Assembly: GCA_041392805.1 (NCBI GenBank)
Contig: JAWKLJ010000002.1
Span: forward strand, 1,999,001-2,063,000
DNA: 64,000 nucleotides
Origin: Saprospiraceae bacterium
GTDB lineage: Bacteria > Bacteroidota > Bacteroidia > Chitinophagales > Saprospiraceae
Direction of reading: 5' to 3'
The position numbers and the translations under genes are program-made. Positions 35,313 to 44,500 of the stretch are shown piece by piece; position 1 is the first letter of the stretch, and every line of letters starts with the position of its first letter. Under the pieces are notes generated by a model. It saw nothing but the letters and a program-made list of their open reading frames with translations. It ran no database searches and was not told where the DNA came from.

Positions 35313-38039
35313 CTATTCAATAAGGTTAATCAAGGTTCGATAATCATCAAATGGCGCATCCGTTGATTTCATTTCTAGGACAGGGAGGAGCGCTTCGCCA
35401 TAGTGCTCCTCCAGGTCCCTGGTTGTTTGTTCACAGCGGACTTCAATATTGCCAGCTTTGATTTGTTGCATACGCCAATGGAAAGTACTTGCCATTCTGT
35501 CGTAAATCTGTTGATTAATAGCAAGGTGGTCAGCGCCAGGGGAGACGGGGTTGATCTCTTGGAAAGCCGCTGTATTCCGGGCAATCAGGCGAGCTCGATC
35601 CATGACATAATAGGCCGTATGCGCCCAGCCGTTTTCTGGGGAAAGGAGCCTGGCATAGAGTACCAACTGCAAATCTTCTCCGTTTTTAATCATGCTTTCC
35701 CTTCGGGAAGCACCGCGCCATTTCAAGTCAAGAATAGCCCGTTCTTCACCGCGCTTTAGCACCAAATCCGCTCTGCCCTTGACCTCAATATCCTGAAATT
35801 TCCCTTCTAAGGTTTTTTCGCTAGCCTCAACTTCCCATTGGTTTTTCTGAATAAGATAAATGAGGTTCCAGGCAGCGTATTTTACTTTTTTGAGGAAGGC
35901 CACTTTTTCTGGTTCACGGCCATATAAAAGGAAGATAGCGCCTTCTTTTTTTAGTAAAGGTTCTGATTCCTGATCGATCCAGGATGCAATTTTTTCTTTG
36001 TTCCATTGATCGATAGGCACATCCTCACCAAATAGCTTTTCAAAAAAACGATGGGCCAAGTTGCCCATGAGGGTATGCTCCTTAACTACACTTAGGATAG
36101 TCGACTTTCTTAGCTTTATTTTGTGTTTAAAGACCCATTGATAGGGGTAGTAAAAAAGGTCTTCTAAACTGGTGAGGCTTTCCTGTTCTCGTTCCGCCAG
36201 GGTATAAGAGGAATCAATGTTTATAAAAACAGGTGGCTTTCCGAGGGTACGGGCTGCATGCGGTAGCGCCTTTGGTAGGGCAAAAAACGTTGCCATTAGC
36301 GGCGATTTTTCCTCGTGTTCATCAATAGACCAAGTAATAGACGACAATTGCGTAAAAGTAGCTGCCAGGTCACCGAAAAGGGGATGCGCGTGCACTACGC
36401 TACCTTCTACCAGTTCGGGAATGACCAAAACCAATCGGGTTTTTACTTTTAGCAAGGGATTTTTGCGTTGCCACAGCATCACTGCATTTTCCTCCTGCGG
36501 CCCTACTAGCAAAATCGCTTTTTCCTGAAGGTGTTTGCGTTCATTTAGGTACCAACGAGAAAAAAAATGATCGGGTTCATGTTGGGTAAAATTCCACCAC
36601 AATAATTGATCTACTTTATCCGTAAGGGCGGCGGGGTGATGGATGAAAGGCATATGATGACATTCTGCTGCCTGGACCTCTACCGGCGCAGGTTCGTATA
36701 TCGTTTTGACGATTCGTTCGAGTTCCAGATAGCTAAGGTGGGTTTCGGGAAGTGTTTGCAGCAAATCGACGATCCTTTTAGCCTGTTCCCCCAAGACAAT
36801 CAGCGATTGGTTTTGGTTGCCATCTTCTTCAAATTTGTTGTGGGCCCAACGGTGCAGGCGATCAAAAATGGCTAGCACATCCTCTTTGGGTACCACCCGT
36901 GCTACATCGTACCTCGGACGGTTAAACCAGAACTCAAATTCCTCCCTAATGGCCCAGGGTTTCAACTGGCTTTCGTATTGGTTTCTGTTCTCCAGGTACT
37001 CAAAGAAACGATGGATCATGGTATTCCACCCATCACTACCCAGCCCCGGATACTGCGCCATGTAATTGGCAATTGCTTTGGCAAGGTCATCGTGCAAGGG
37101 TTTGATGGAAAGGGATACAAATTCCAGGATTTTATAGGGATTAATGGGTTCCCACAAAAAGACCGTTACCAATTTGAGCACTTGCAGGGTCGGACGAGCC
37201 AGGGAGGCAGATAAAATACCCATACTGGGCAGCCCCTCTTTAATGAGTGCATTATCCAAAACCCTACTTTTATCTGGAATCAAACAGAGGGGTTTAAAAC
37301 CCGTATTTTTTTGGAATATTTTGGCTAGGTAACTCGCAATATCCGTTTCCCGCTTTCCTTGAATGAGCAATAAACTTCCATCGCCCTTGAGCTGGATTTT
37401 TTCCTTGTCAGCCGCCTGCAAACGCTGTTGAAATCGGCCCAAGTCAGTATCGGGGAAGGTGTCTTCTTCTTGTGGAACGACTAGTTTTACCCCTTGTTTT
37501 TCCAAATGTTTAAAAAATCGTTGCAAATAATAGGGGAGGAGCGGGAAAGGTTCTGTAAGCCTGATTTCAGTCAGGGGATGGTGGTATTGATCGATGAGGT
37601 CTATAATGGCTTTCCAGCGATCAGCATAACCGAAAACGAGGGGTAGTTCCGCTACCTCTTCTGCTGGGGCACGTACCAGGCTTTCTACCGCCGCCAAAGT
37701 AGCCAGGCGGGTCGGCATAGGTTGGGTTATGGAAAAGTCCCAGCCCGCCAATAAGAGTTCATCCCTTCTGGAGAGCAATTCAGTTGCCGTTGCAAATTGG
37801 TCGGCAGCAAATGAGGACAGGTAAAAGGCATTGTTATCCACTTGCAGATGTTGCAGTAAAGCTTGTCGATATTGCTCGATTCGAAGGTAATCATTGTCAT
37901 TCGGGTAACCGGTAAAACCCAGGTGCGATTCGAGGGTATACAAAAGATTTTTAGGCCCCAAAGTGGCAAATCCCCCAATGCTATGGGGTGGCAGCGGGTA
38001 ACTAATATCATCGAGGGCGAGTCCAAACTGTATAATCAT
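35313..38039 (-). CDS. AddB/RexB-like PD-(D/E)XK nuclease protein
   Basis: A 908-residue protein from the start at 38039 (MIIQFGLALDDISYP); an in-frame ATG at 38135 is possible but adds a non-conserved leader. The middle looks like an inactive helicase-like scaffold (LKGDGSLLLIQGKRETDIASYLAKIF). The C-terminal quarter has a RecB-family nuclease motif around residues 785-830: GRADLVL, ILDLKW (the D-x-K core) and DLQLVLYARLL (Q-x3-Y). This is the architecture of the AddB/RexB half of double-strand-break repair nucleases. The AddA helicase partner is not in the window. It converges on the 30887 gene with 4 bp between stops. Confidence 0.83.
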   Translation of the reverse strand: MIIQFGLALDDISYPLPPHSIGGFATLGPKNLLYTLESHLGFTGYPNDNDYLRIEQYRQALLQHLQVDNNAFYLSSFAADQFATATELLSRRDELLLAGWDFSITQPMPTRLATLAAVESLVRAPAEEVAELPLVFGYADRWKAIIDLIDQYHHPLTEIRLTEPFPLLPYYLQRFFKHLEKQGVKLVVPQEEDTFPDTDLGRFQQRLQAADKEKIQLKGDGSLLLIQGKRETDIASYLAKIFQKNTGFKPLCLIPDKSRVLDNALIKEGLPSMGILSASLARPTLQVLKLVTVFLWEPINPYKILEFVSLSIKPLHDDLAKAIANYMAQYPGLGSDGWNTMIHRFFEYLENRNQYESQLKPWAIREEFEFWFNRPRYDVARVVPKEDVLAIFDRLHRWAHNKFEEDGNQNQSLIVLGEQAKRIVDLLQTLPETHLSYLELERIVKTIYEPAPVEVQAAECHHMPFIHHPAALTDKVDQLLWWNFTQHEPDHFFSRWYLNERKHLQEKAILLVGPQEENAVMLWQRKNPLLKVKTRLVLVIPELVEGSVVHAHPLFGDLAATFTQLSSITWSIDEHEEKSPLMATFFALPKALPHAARTLGKPPVFINIDSSYTLAEREQESLTSLEDLFYYPYQWVFKHKIKLRKSTILSVVKEHTLMGNLAHRFFEKLFGEDVPIDQWNKEKIASWIDQESEPLLKKEGAIFLLYGREPEKVAFLKKVKYAAWNLIYLIQKNQWEVEASEKTLEGKFQDIEVKGRADLVLKRGEERAILDLKWRGASRRESMIKNGEDLQLVLYARLLSPENGWAHTAYYVMDRARLIARNTAAFQEINPVSPGADHLAINQQIYDRMASTFHWRMQQIKAGNIEVRCEQTTRDLEEHYGEALLPVLEMKSTDAPFDDYRTLINLIE

Positions 38040-38225
38040 AGATTGAGTGTGCTTTGTGTCGTAGCTGCAAAATAAGGTTTTTATCCTAATCTTTTTTTGC
38101 CCTACCAAAGATATTAGCGCCTTTTCGATTGGCAAGTTCCATTGAAAATTCTAATTTTTTTAAGACCTTCCTATTTCTATTTGAATTTGTATCTTGGGAG
38201 AAATCTTTCATAAAATTAACAAACA

Positions 38226-38402
38226 ATGAGTCAACCAAAACCACAAGCACCTAAGAATGTAACCGTATTAATTAGTATCGCTGTAGTCCTTTTGGGCTTA
38301 TTTGGCGCTTTCATTTCTCCGACCATTGCCAACAATGGCGACTGGTTTCTTTTAATCGGGTTTGTAATCTTGCTATTGGGCGTGTACGTTAAAGGAATGT
38401 AA
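38226..38402 (+). CDS. 58-residue two-helix membrane protein
   Basis: A short open frame: polar start MSQPKPQAPKNVTV, hydrophobic helix about residues 14-32 (LISIAVVLLGLFGAFISP), turn with NNGDW, second helix about residues 40-54 (WFLLIGFVILLLGVYV), then KGM. The tidy helix-turn-helix topology and basic end fit a real small inner-membrane protein rather than chance. It is divergent from the AddB-like gene. Function unknown. Small proteins of this look are common in Bacteroidota near growth-related genes. Confidence 0.6.
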   Translation: MSQPKPQAPKNVTVLISIAVVLLGLFGAFISPTIANNGDWFLLIGFVILLLGVYVKGM

Positions 38403-38436
38403 CTGAACTTATTTTGGACTCATTTCCTGGAGAAGG

Positions 38437-38477
38437 AAAAAAAAACAAAAAAAAAAGCTGCCCATTTGGGCAGCTTT
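38437..38477 (-). terminator. terminator for tRNA-Ala, possibly bidirectional
   Basis: An 11-bp stem AAAGCTGCCCA / TGGGCAGCTTT (38454-38464 / 38467-38477) with a 2-nt loop. On the minus strand it is followed by a long T-rich tract (complement of the A-run 38437-38456), as expected for a terminator of the minus-strand tRNA. Confidence 0.8.
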
Positions 38478-38484
38478 AATGCTT

Positions 38485-38561
38485 TGGTGGAGATAAGCGG
38501 AGTCGAACCGCTGACCTTTTGACTGCCAGTCAAACGCTCTAGCCAGCTGAGCTATACCCCC
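38485..38561 (-). tRNA. tRNA-Ala (anticodon GGC)
   Basis: Minus-strand cloverleaf. Acceptor GGGGGTA pairs with TATCTCC and includes the G3-U70 identity pair of alanine tRNAs. The D arm has GCTCAGCTGGCTAGAGC. The anticodon loop is CTGGCAG, giving GGC. The T arm has GGTTCGACTCC. The 3' CCA is encoded. Confidence 0.95.
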
Positions 38562-38707
38562 ATGCCATTATTGCGGATGCAAATATACTATTTTTTGCAA
38601 AAAAATAAAATAATGGGTGCAAAAAAATACCCACTTTGGTCTATTTGTTTCAGTTCCGGGAGGATGGAGAAAGTAGGGTGATTACCATAAATGGTATTGG
38701 CAATAAC

Positions 38708-39691
38708 TTAGGCCTCGACCGCTGCCCGTTTGTGCAAAATATTTGCCACTATTACTTCGCCGTGGTCTCTAGTATTCTCAATAAATAAAGTACTGGTGCG
38801 CATGCCAGCACAGACGACGCCTGCCAGGTATACATTGGGCAAGGAAGTTTCCAGTGTTTCGGGATCGTGGAGCGGGATTTTGGCCTCGTCGTCCGGGATA
38901 TCGAGACCGAGGTTGCGGAGGAGCGTGTAATTGGGCTGGTAGCCAGTCATGGCCAGGACAAAGTCATTTTCAATGCTGAATTCGCCATTAGGACCTTCCA
39001 GCAGCACCTCAGTGGGGCGGATTTCTTTGACAATGGTATTGAAGTGAGCAACAATGCTGCCTTCTTTGATCCTATTTTCAATATTAGGGCGTATCCAGTA
39101 TTTTACTTTGGGATAAATTTCATTTTCGCGGATAGCCATGGTGACTTTAGCGCCTTTGGTCCAGGTTTCCAAGGCAACGTCGCAGGCGGAATTGGCGGCA
39201 CCGATCACGAGCAATTTTTGGCCTATATAGGGGTGGGCATCGTCATAATAGTGTTTTACCTTGGGGAGGTCCTCGCCAGGAACATTGAGCAGGCGAGGCG
39301 TATCATAGAAGCCGGTAGCCACAATGACGGACTTGGCTTTATAGGTAGCTCGAGAAGTTTGGATGACATAAATGCCCTCCTCATCCGCTTGCATGCCTAG
39401 TACCTCCTCATATAAATTGATCTTTAAATCATAAGCTTGTTGAATACGGCGGTAATATTCCAGTGATTCTTTTCTAGTCGGTTTATCTACATGAGAAATA
39501 AAGGGAATTTCACCAATTTCCAATAGTTTAGAGGTAGAAAAGAAGGTCATATTGATAGGAAAATGGTAAAGTGAATTGACCAGTAACCCTTTTTCGATAA
39601 TCAAACAATCCAAGCCTGCATTTTGGGCAGAAATTGCGCAATTGAGGCCAGTGGGGCCACCGCCTATAATAATAAGGTCTTTGACAGCCAT
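38708..39691 (-). CDS. ypdA: YpdA/Bdr-type putative bacillithiol disulfide reductase
   Basis: A 327-residue FAD/NAD(P)H-dependent oxidoreductase of the YpdA family: FAD loop IIIGGGPTGLNCAI near residue 7, the family-typical FPINMTFFSTS segment, NADPH loop VIGAANSACDVAL near residue 165, and the closing NVYLAGVVCAGMRTSTLFIENTRDHG. YpdA enzymes reduce bacillithiol disulfide in Firmicutes, and Bacteroidota homologues are thought to do the same for low-molecular-weight thiols. It has no CxxC redox pair of the thioredoxin-reductase kind, in line with the family. No bacillithiol biosynthesis genes are in view. Confidence 0.92.
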   Translation of the reverse strand: MAVKDLIIIGGGPTGLNCAISAQNAGLDCLIIEKGLLVNSLYHFPINMTFFSTSKLLEIGEIPFISHVDKPTRKESLEYYRRIQQAYDLKINLYEEVLGMQADEEGIYVIQTSRATYKAKSVIVATGFYDTPRLLNVPGEDLPKVKHYYDDAHPYIGQKLLVIGAANSACDVALETWTKGAKVTMAIRENEIYPKVKYWIRPNIENRIKEGSIVAHFNTIVKEIRPTEVLLEGPNGEFSIENDFVLAMTGYQPNYTLLRNLGLDIPDDEAKIPLHDPETLETSLPNVYLAGVVCAGMRTSTLFIENTRDHGEVIVANILHKRAAVEA

Positions 39692-39754
39692 TTATGCTTT
39701 GTTCAATTTAAAAATACAAAGATAAGGCTGGGGTGGCTTAAAAAGGCCTACTTC

Positions 39755-41671
39755 CTATAAAAACTTGGCAATTTTGGCATAAAGTTCGTCTGGCTTGAAT
39801 GGTTTGACGAGGTAAGCATTCATGCCAATGCCCAGGCATTTTTCCTCTTCTTGTTTAGACGAGTTAGCCGTCAGGGCAATAATAGGCACTTTACTTTGAG
39901 CCCTTATTTTTAAAGTAGCCTCAAGACCATCCATTTTGGGCATTTGCAAGTCCATGAGGATGAGGTCATAATGATTTTGTTTAAATCTTTCCAGTGCTTG
40001 TTCTCCGTCTGCAGCAATGTCCACCGATACCATATCCGACCAGGAGGTAAGCACTTTGCGCGTCGCAATTTGATTGATAACATGGTCTTCAACCATCAAG
40101 ATATTAAGTGGTTTATTGGGTTTATGCATAGCAGATTGGTCCTCTTGGGCGACAATTTCCAAGGGGGCCAACAGCCGAAGGATGGATTTATCGTCCGCGA
40201 CTTCGGTTTCTAATTTTGCGCCCAATATTTCCATGAGGCGATAGGCGATAGAGAGACCGAGGTGGTTTTCCTGCATGGCTTCCTGAAGTGATTGCAGATT
40301 ATCTGTAAGCGGCTTACTTTCATTTCGCAATCGTTCTGCTGTCGGAATTGGTTCGCCATTATAGGTGATTTTGAGATCAAAAGGGTAATCTTTTTTACGT
40401 TTAAACCAATGGAGATGGATACCAATCTGGCATCCCTCATTGCAACGTCTAAAACTTTGTTCGGTGAGGTTATGAATGATTTGGGTCAATTTTTGGAGGT
40501 CTCCTTTGACAATATCAGGAATAGCGCCCTCCATTGTGAAATTAATTTGGATGCCCAGTTGAAAAGCTTTAAAATCGACCACTCTTTGGATATTTTGCAT
40601 CATTTCCCTGAGAGAAAATTCTTCTTCCTGCAAAGCAATATTGTCAGAAATAAGCAGCGAAATATTTAGCATATTATTCAAAACAATGGACAGGTCATCT
40701 ACGGAAGTTTTCAAGCCTTCGATCAGCTCTAATTGTTGGTGACTTGGGTTAGATTTTTCCAATAAATAAATGAGGTTGACAATAGAGCTGACAGGTGTTC
40801 GAACACTAAATCCAAAACGGTATAACTCGCTGCCTTTTAAGGGAGTGGGCACTTCTGTGGAGACCTCTTCCTTTGGCAATTCTACCTCTTCGGGTGATTG
40901 TCGGTAGGAAGTATCCTGAATACTACCAATGAGGATAATTTTATTGGTTAATTCGTCATAATTGACACGGGCTTGTATCGTAAGGAATTTAAGCATTCGG
41001 TTATTAATCAGGATGCGATGTTCGAGGCGGTTAAGTTGTCCTGTTTTAATAACTTCGGCAAAAAAGTCTTCTACCTTATCCCGATCTTCTACATGAACAA
41101 AGTCTAAATAATCTGATAAAGAGGGTTGAAAGCTATTAGGCTGCACACCAAATATCCGGAACATTTCCTCTGACCAACTCATGGCATTAGACACAATATC
41201 CATTTCCCAGTTAGCAAACTTGGCCATGTTCTGCGCCTCGATCCGCCGCTTTTCGGTAATGGATAATTTATCAGCTGTCTCTTGTAGTTTGGCTTGTGTT
41301 TTGAAACGTTGGAGGGAATACCGGATGGTGTTGACCAATCGTCGACTATCAAAATCTCCTTTCACTAAGAAGTCCTGGGCGCCTGCCTTGACAGATTGAA
41401 TACCAACAATTTCGTTTTTATTGCCAGTCATGACAACGACTGGCGTATCTGCAGATTCATCCAGGTACTTTTTTAAGGTATTGAATCCCATGCTGTCTTT
41501 GATCGACAAATCCAGCAAAACCAGGTCAATAGGATTCTCTTCCAATATACTGATACCTTCTTTAAGGGTATAGGAATGGAATAACTTGTGTTTAAAGGCA
41601 GCTTCCTCCAAATAAGCTTTGATAATGGCTGCATCTGCATCTTGGTCTTCTATAACGAGTATATTATTCAT
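39755..41671 (-). CDS. hybrid REC-PAS-kinase-like-REC sensor with degenerate kinase core
   Basis: A 638-residue protein from 41671 (MNNILVIEDQ; the ATG at 41683 adds four residues). Numbering from 41683: REC1 about 6-125 (phospho-acceptor Asp58, Lys108); PAS about 150-260; kinase-like core about 285-510; REC2 about 525-640 (Asp578, MPKMDG). In the dimerisation helix the usual HE(I/L)RTP box reads FSVRTP, with Phe292 in place of the phospho-accepting His. The ATPase N box reads HNLTEQS and lacks the second Asn, and the G1 box YNGEPIP lacks the usual D-x-G-x-G. The kinase is probably dead, leaving two receivers on a scaffold. It lies 114 bp downstream of the Rcp1-like regulator, same strand. 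Confidence 0.88.
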   Translation of the reverse strand: MNNILVIEDQDADAAIIKAYLEEAAFKHKLFHSYTLKEGISILEENPIDLVLLDLSIKDSMGFNTLKKYLDESADTPVVVMTGNKNEIVGIQSVKAGAQDFLVKGDFDSRRLVNTIRYSLQRFKTQAKLQETADKLSITEKRRIEAQNMAKFANWEMDIVSNAMSWSEEMFRIFGVQPNSFQPSLSDYLDFVHVEDRDKVEDFFAEVIKTGQLNRLEHRILINNRMLKFLTIQARVNYDELTNKIILIGSIQDTSYRQSPEEVELPKEEVSTEVPTPLKGSELYRFGFSVRTPVSSIVNLIYLLEKSNPSHQQLELIEGLKTSVDDLSIVLNNMLNISLLISDNIALQEEEFSLREMMQNIQRVVDFKAFQLGIQINFTMEGAIPDIVKGDLQKLTQIIHNLTEQSFRRCNEGCQIGIHLHWFKRKKDYPFDLKITYNGEPIPTAERLRNESKPLTDNLQSLQEAMQENHLGLSIAYRLMEILGAKLETEVADDKSILRLLAPLEIVAQEDQSAMHKPNKPLNILMVEDHVINQIATRKVLTSWSDMVSVDIAADGEQALERFKQNHYDLILMDLQMPKMDGLEATLKIRAQSKVPIIALTANSSKQEEEKCLGIGMNAYLVKPFKPDELYAKIAKFL

Positions 41672-41785
41672 GTAAACAAGCAATCAGGCCAAAAAAAGGG
41701 ATTTTGAAACTTGTATCTTAATTACTTCCACTAATAAAGATACGCTATGAGCCATTTTTGAAAGTATAGGGTAGCATTTTATTTA

Positions 41786-42241
41786 TCAACTAGCCATGGT
41801 TGGCAAAATTGTCGTCGTCAGCCAGAAGTCTTCAATTTTTTGGATAATATCAAAGAAATTGTCAAAATCTACTGGCTTATTGATAAAACAATTAGCATGC
41901 AAATCATAACTATGTAAAATATCTTGTTCGGCATTAGAGGTAGTTAATACCACAACAGGAATTCGCTTAAGTAATTTATCCGTTTTAATTTCCTTAAGTA
42001 CTTCTCTGCCATCCCATTTTGGAAGATTTAAGTCCAGCAGAATTAGATCAGGCATGGGGCGGGATTCAAAACCGGTTTCCCGTCGCAAATACTTAATAGC
42101 TTCTACACCATCCATGACGACTTCGAGGTTAACCTCTTTTTTACCCTCCCGAAACGCCTCTTGGGTCAGTCGAACGTCACCAGGGTTGTCTTCGATCAAT
42201 AGAATGTTAAAGGGACGAGTTTCTTTCACGACACTATGCAT
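41786..42241 (-). CDS. Rcp1-like single-domain response regulator
   Basis: A 151-residue receiver without an output domain. The acidic pocket is LLIEDNPGDVRLTQEAF, the phospho-acceptor Asp is in PDLILLDLNLPKWDG, the Thr switch is in VVVLTTSNAEQD, and the Lys is in CFINKPVDFDNF. These are typical of the Rcp1 subgroup that pairs with phytochrome-like or hybrid kinases. It is transcribed ahead of the hybrid protein whose kinase core looks inactive, so the phosphate may come from an unlinked kinase. Confidence 0.93.
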   Translation of the reverse strand: MHSVVKETRPFNILLIEDNPGDVRLTQEAFREGKKEVNLEVVMDGVEAIKYLRRETGFESRPMPDLILLDLNLPKWDGREVLKEIKTDKLLKRIPVVVLTTSNAEQDILHSYDLHANCFINKPVDFDNFFDIIQKIEDFWLTTTILPTMAS

Positions 42242-42464
42242 ATATGAATAAATAAAAGGGCAAGATAGTTTCTTTTCTAAAGACTTAGCAAAAAAACATT
42301 TAAAGCCATTTCATGTTTACTGTAAATCTCAAAAATAGCTATTATGCTTGTTCCTTCCTAACATTAGGTTTTTAAATAATGCGAAAATAGTATAATAGTT
42401 TATTTAGGTTAAGTGCATGTATATACGCATTTTTTTCATCTTTGTTCTAACAAACTAACGTGTA

Positions 42465-43442
42465 ATGCCTTCAATAAACGAATTTCAAAAGATTTTTTTA
42501 GATTACCTTCAAGATAATGCTTTTGAGCAAGCGCCCCAAGGCTTGTATCAACCCGTTGATTATATGATGCAATTGGGGGGTAAAAGGCTTCGCCCTGTTT
42601 TGGTGCTTTTAAGTTATCATTTATTTCGAGATGATTTCCGACCAGCATTGCCCGTAGCGCTTGCCATGGAGGTTTTTCACAATTTTAGTCTGGTGCACGA
42701 TGATATCATGGATGAGGCCCCGCTTCGGAGAGGCCAAGCAACGGTGCATCATCGTTATGGTTTAAATACAGGGATTTTATCGGGCGATGTCATGCTGATT
42801 CTTTGCTACAAGTATTTAGTGAAAGTTGAAAATAGTGCCCTGATTCCAGCATTGGTGGAAACCTTCAATGAGGTAGCCATAAAGGTTTGTGAAGGCCAGC
42901 AATACGACATGGATTTTGAGACGAAGGAAGATGTCACTATTGCAGCTTATCTCAAAATGATCGAATACAAAACCGCGGCCCTGATCGAGGGATGTATGGG
43001 AATGGGCGGAATTTTGGCAGAAGCTGGGGCTGAAAATATTGCGCACCTTAAGGCATTTGGCCGCAATATTGGCTTGGCTTTTCAAATGCAGGATGATATC
43101 CTGGATACCTTTGGTGACCCTGACAAATTTGGGAAAAAAGTAGGTGGAGATATTTTAAACAATAAGAAAACCTACCTAATCCTAAAAGCCTATGAACTTG
43201 CCGGAGAGGCCGACCGGCAGCGCCTGAAGCAATGGATGCGCTCGACTACGGAATCTGAAGCCGAAAAAATTAACGCGGTTACCCAATTATTGATTGACCT
43301 TAATATACAAGACCTGGCTATGGAAAAAATGATCAGCTACCAGGAAACTGCCTTTAAGCACTTGGCACAGGTGAAGGCAAGTGCCGAAAAAAAACAAATC
43401 CTGCTGAACCTGGCAGAAGCCTTATTGGTTAGGGAAGTTTAA
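42465..43442 (+). CDS. polyprenyl diphosphate synthase
   Basis: A 325-residue trans-isoprenyl diphosphate synthase that condenses isopentenyl diphosphate with allylic diphosphates. The first aspartate-rich motif is Asp79-Asp80-x2-Asp83 in LVHDDIMDEAPLRRG. The second is QMQDDILDTFGD, with GKKVGGDI following. The N-terminal GGKRLRP binds the diphosphate. Residues before the first motif (AMEVFHNFSLVH) include bulky side chains of the chain-length pocket and suggest a farnesyl/geranylgeranyl-type product rather than a very long quinone tail. This is a guess from the motif. It is divergent from the response regulator gene. Confidence 0.93.
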   Translation: MPSINEFQKIFLDYLQDNAFEQAPQGLYQPVDYMMQLGGKRLRPVLVLLSYHLFRDDFRPALPVALAMEVFHNFSLVHDDIMDEAPLRRGQATVHHRYGLNTGILSGDVMLILCYKYLVKVENSALIPALVETFNEVAIKVCEGQQYDMDFETKEDVTIAAYLKMIEYKTAALIEGCMGMGGILAEAGAENIAHLKAFGRNIGLAFQMQDDILDTFGDPDKFGKKVGGDILNNKKTYLILKAYELAGEADRQRLKQWMRSTTESEAEKINAVTQLLIDLNIQDLAMEKMISYQETAFKHLAQVKASAEKKQILLNLAEALLVREV

Positions 43443-43676
43443 AATGGGAAAAATGGTGAAAAGTAAAAAGGAGCAACCACCGAAGCGGCTACCCCTCACA
43501 CTATGAAACACTATATCTTTATATGTTGAACAACTTGTTGTAATATGAAAAAGGCTCATAATCAGTCCTTAGTGAAGAAGTTTAACCGTAGGGAAAATTA
43601 CTGGCATTACTACGGGTAAAGGTATTAAGATATTTTGATTTTTACAAATAAGACCACTTCTTATAATCCTTGTCTA

Positions 43677-44132
43677 CTAGGATAGGGTTTGCAGAAAAAG
43701 TTTACCATTCCACCATTCCTTTTCGATCACTGCATTGTTTTTACGGTAAAATTGAAGCGCGGGTTCATTCCAGTCCAAAACTTGCCATTTTACCAGGCGA
43801 CATTTTCGCGTTTTTGCTTCCTCCAGGAAGGCATCAAAGAGCAATTGGCCAAGCCCCAGGCGCCTATAAGCTTCCAGTACCACAAAATCCTCTAAGTACA
43901 GCATTTTACCTTTCCAGGTGGAGTAAGTCATATAATACAAGACCATTCCAACAACCGTGCCATCTACTTCGGCGACGTGACAGCTAAAGACGCCAGCCTC
44001 AAAGTCATCCTGGTAATCTTGTAGCGTAGCCACAAATTCAGGTTCGGCTTTTTCATAAATAGCCAATTCTCTTACCAAGTCGTGAATGGCTATTAAATCT
44101 TGTGCAACTGCCTTTCTGATCCTTATATTCAT
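43677..44132 (-). CDS. GNAT acetyltransferase (diamine acetyltransferase-like)
   Basis: A 151-residue N-acetyltransferase. The sequence IRKAVAQDLIAIHDLVRELAIYEKAEPEFVAT, followed by GMVLYYMTYSTWKGKMLYLEDFVV, the CoA loop RRLGLGQLLFDAF and WQVLDWNEPALQFYRKNNAV, is characteristic of the spermidine/spermine (thialysine) acetyltransferase-like group common in bacteria. The exact amine substrate is unknown. Its start overlaps the acylphosphatase stop in an ATGA, so the two are translationally coupled. Confidence 0.93.
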   Translation of the reverse strand: MNIRIRKAVAQDLIAIHDLVRELAIYEKAEPEFVATLQDYQDDFEAGVFSCHVAEVDGTVVGMVLYYMTYSTWKGKMLYLEDFVVLEAYRRLGLGQLLFDAFLEEAKTRKCRLVKWQVLDWNEPALQFYRKNNAVIEKEWWNGKLFLQTLS

Positions 44133-44404
44133 CTTTGTATGCTAAAATTTGTATAGGCACTAAGGGGGCCTTCCTCTTGTTGTACGGCAACTACCTGAGC
44201 TGTTGGAGGGCCTTTATGACACCATTGGATGAATGCTGAAAGCTGCGCAGGTGTGCCCTCAATTTCAGCATATACGTCTCCATTGGATTCATTTCTCACT
44301 ATTCCGGTAATACCCAATTCAACCGCCTTAGCTTTTGCTGATCCCCGAAAGTACACGCCCTGTACTTTTCCACTGATCCTTATGTTGAAATGTTTTTTAG
44401 TCAT
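44129..44404 (-). CDS. acyP: acylphosphatase
   Basis: A 91-residue cytosolic enzyme that hydrolyses acyl phosphates. The conserved loop GKVQGVYFR holds the phosphate-binding Arg (22 by numbering from the alternative start at 44410), and the catalytic Asn is in GIVRNESNGDV (Asn40). Start choice between 44410 and 44404 is arbitrary; the latter gives MTKKHFNIRI. It is the first gene of a coupled pair with the acetyltransferase. Confidence 0.95.
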   Translation of the reverse strand: MTKKHFNIRISGKVQGVYFRGSAKAKAVELGITGIVRNESNGDVYAEIEGTPAQLSAFIQWCHKGPPTAQVVAVQQEEGPLSAYTNFSIQR

Positions 44405-44500
44405 TAGCATGCAAATATAATAGAAGCAATGACAATGCTTGGCAACTTTCGCCTCAAGAAAGTAGGATTATGCTTAGCTTTACAAAAAAACTAGTATCCA

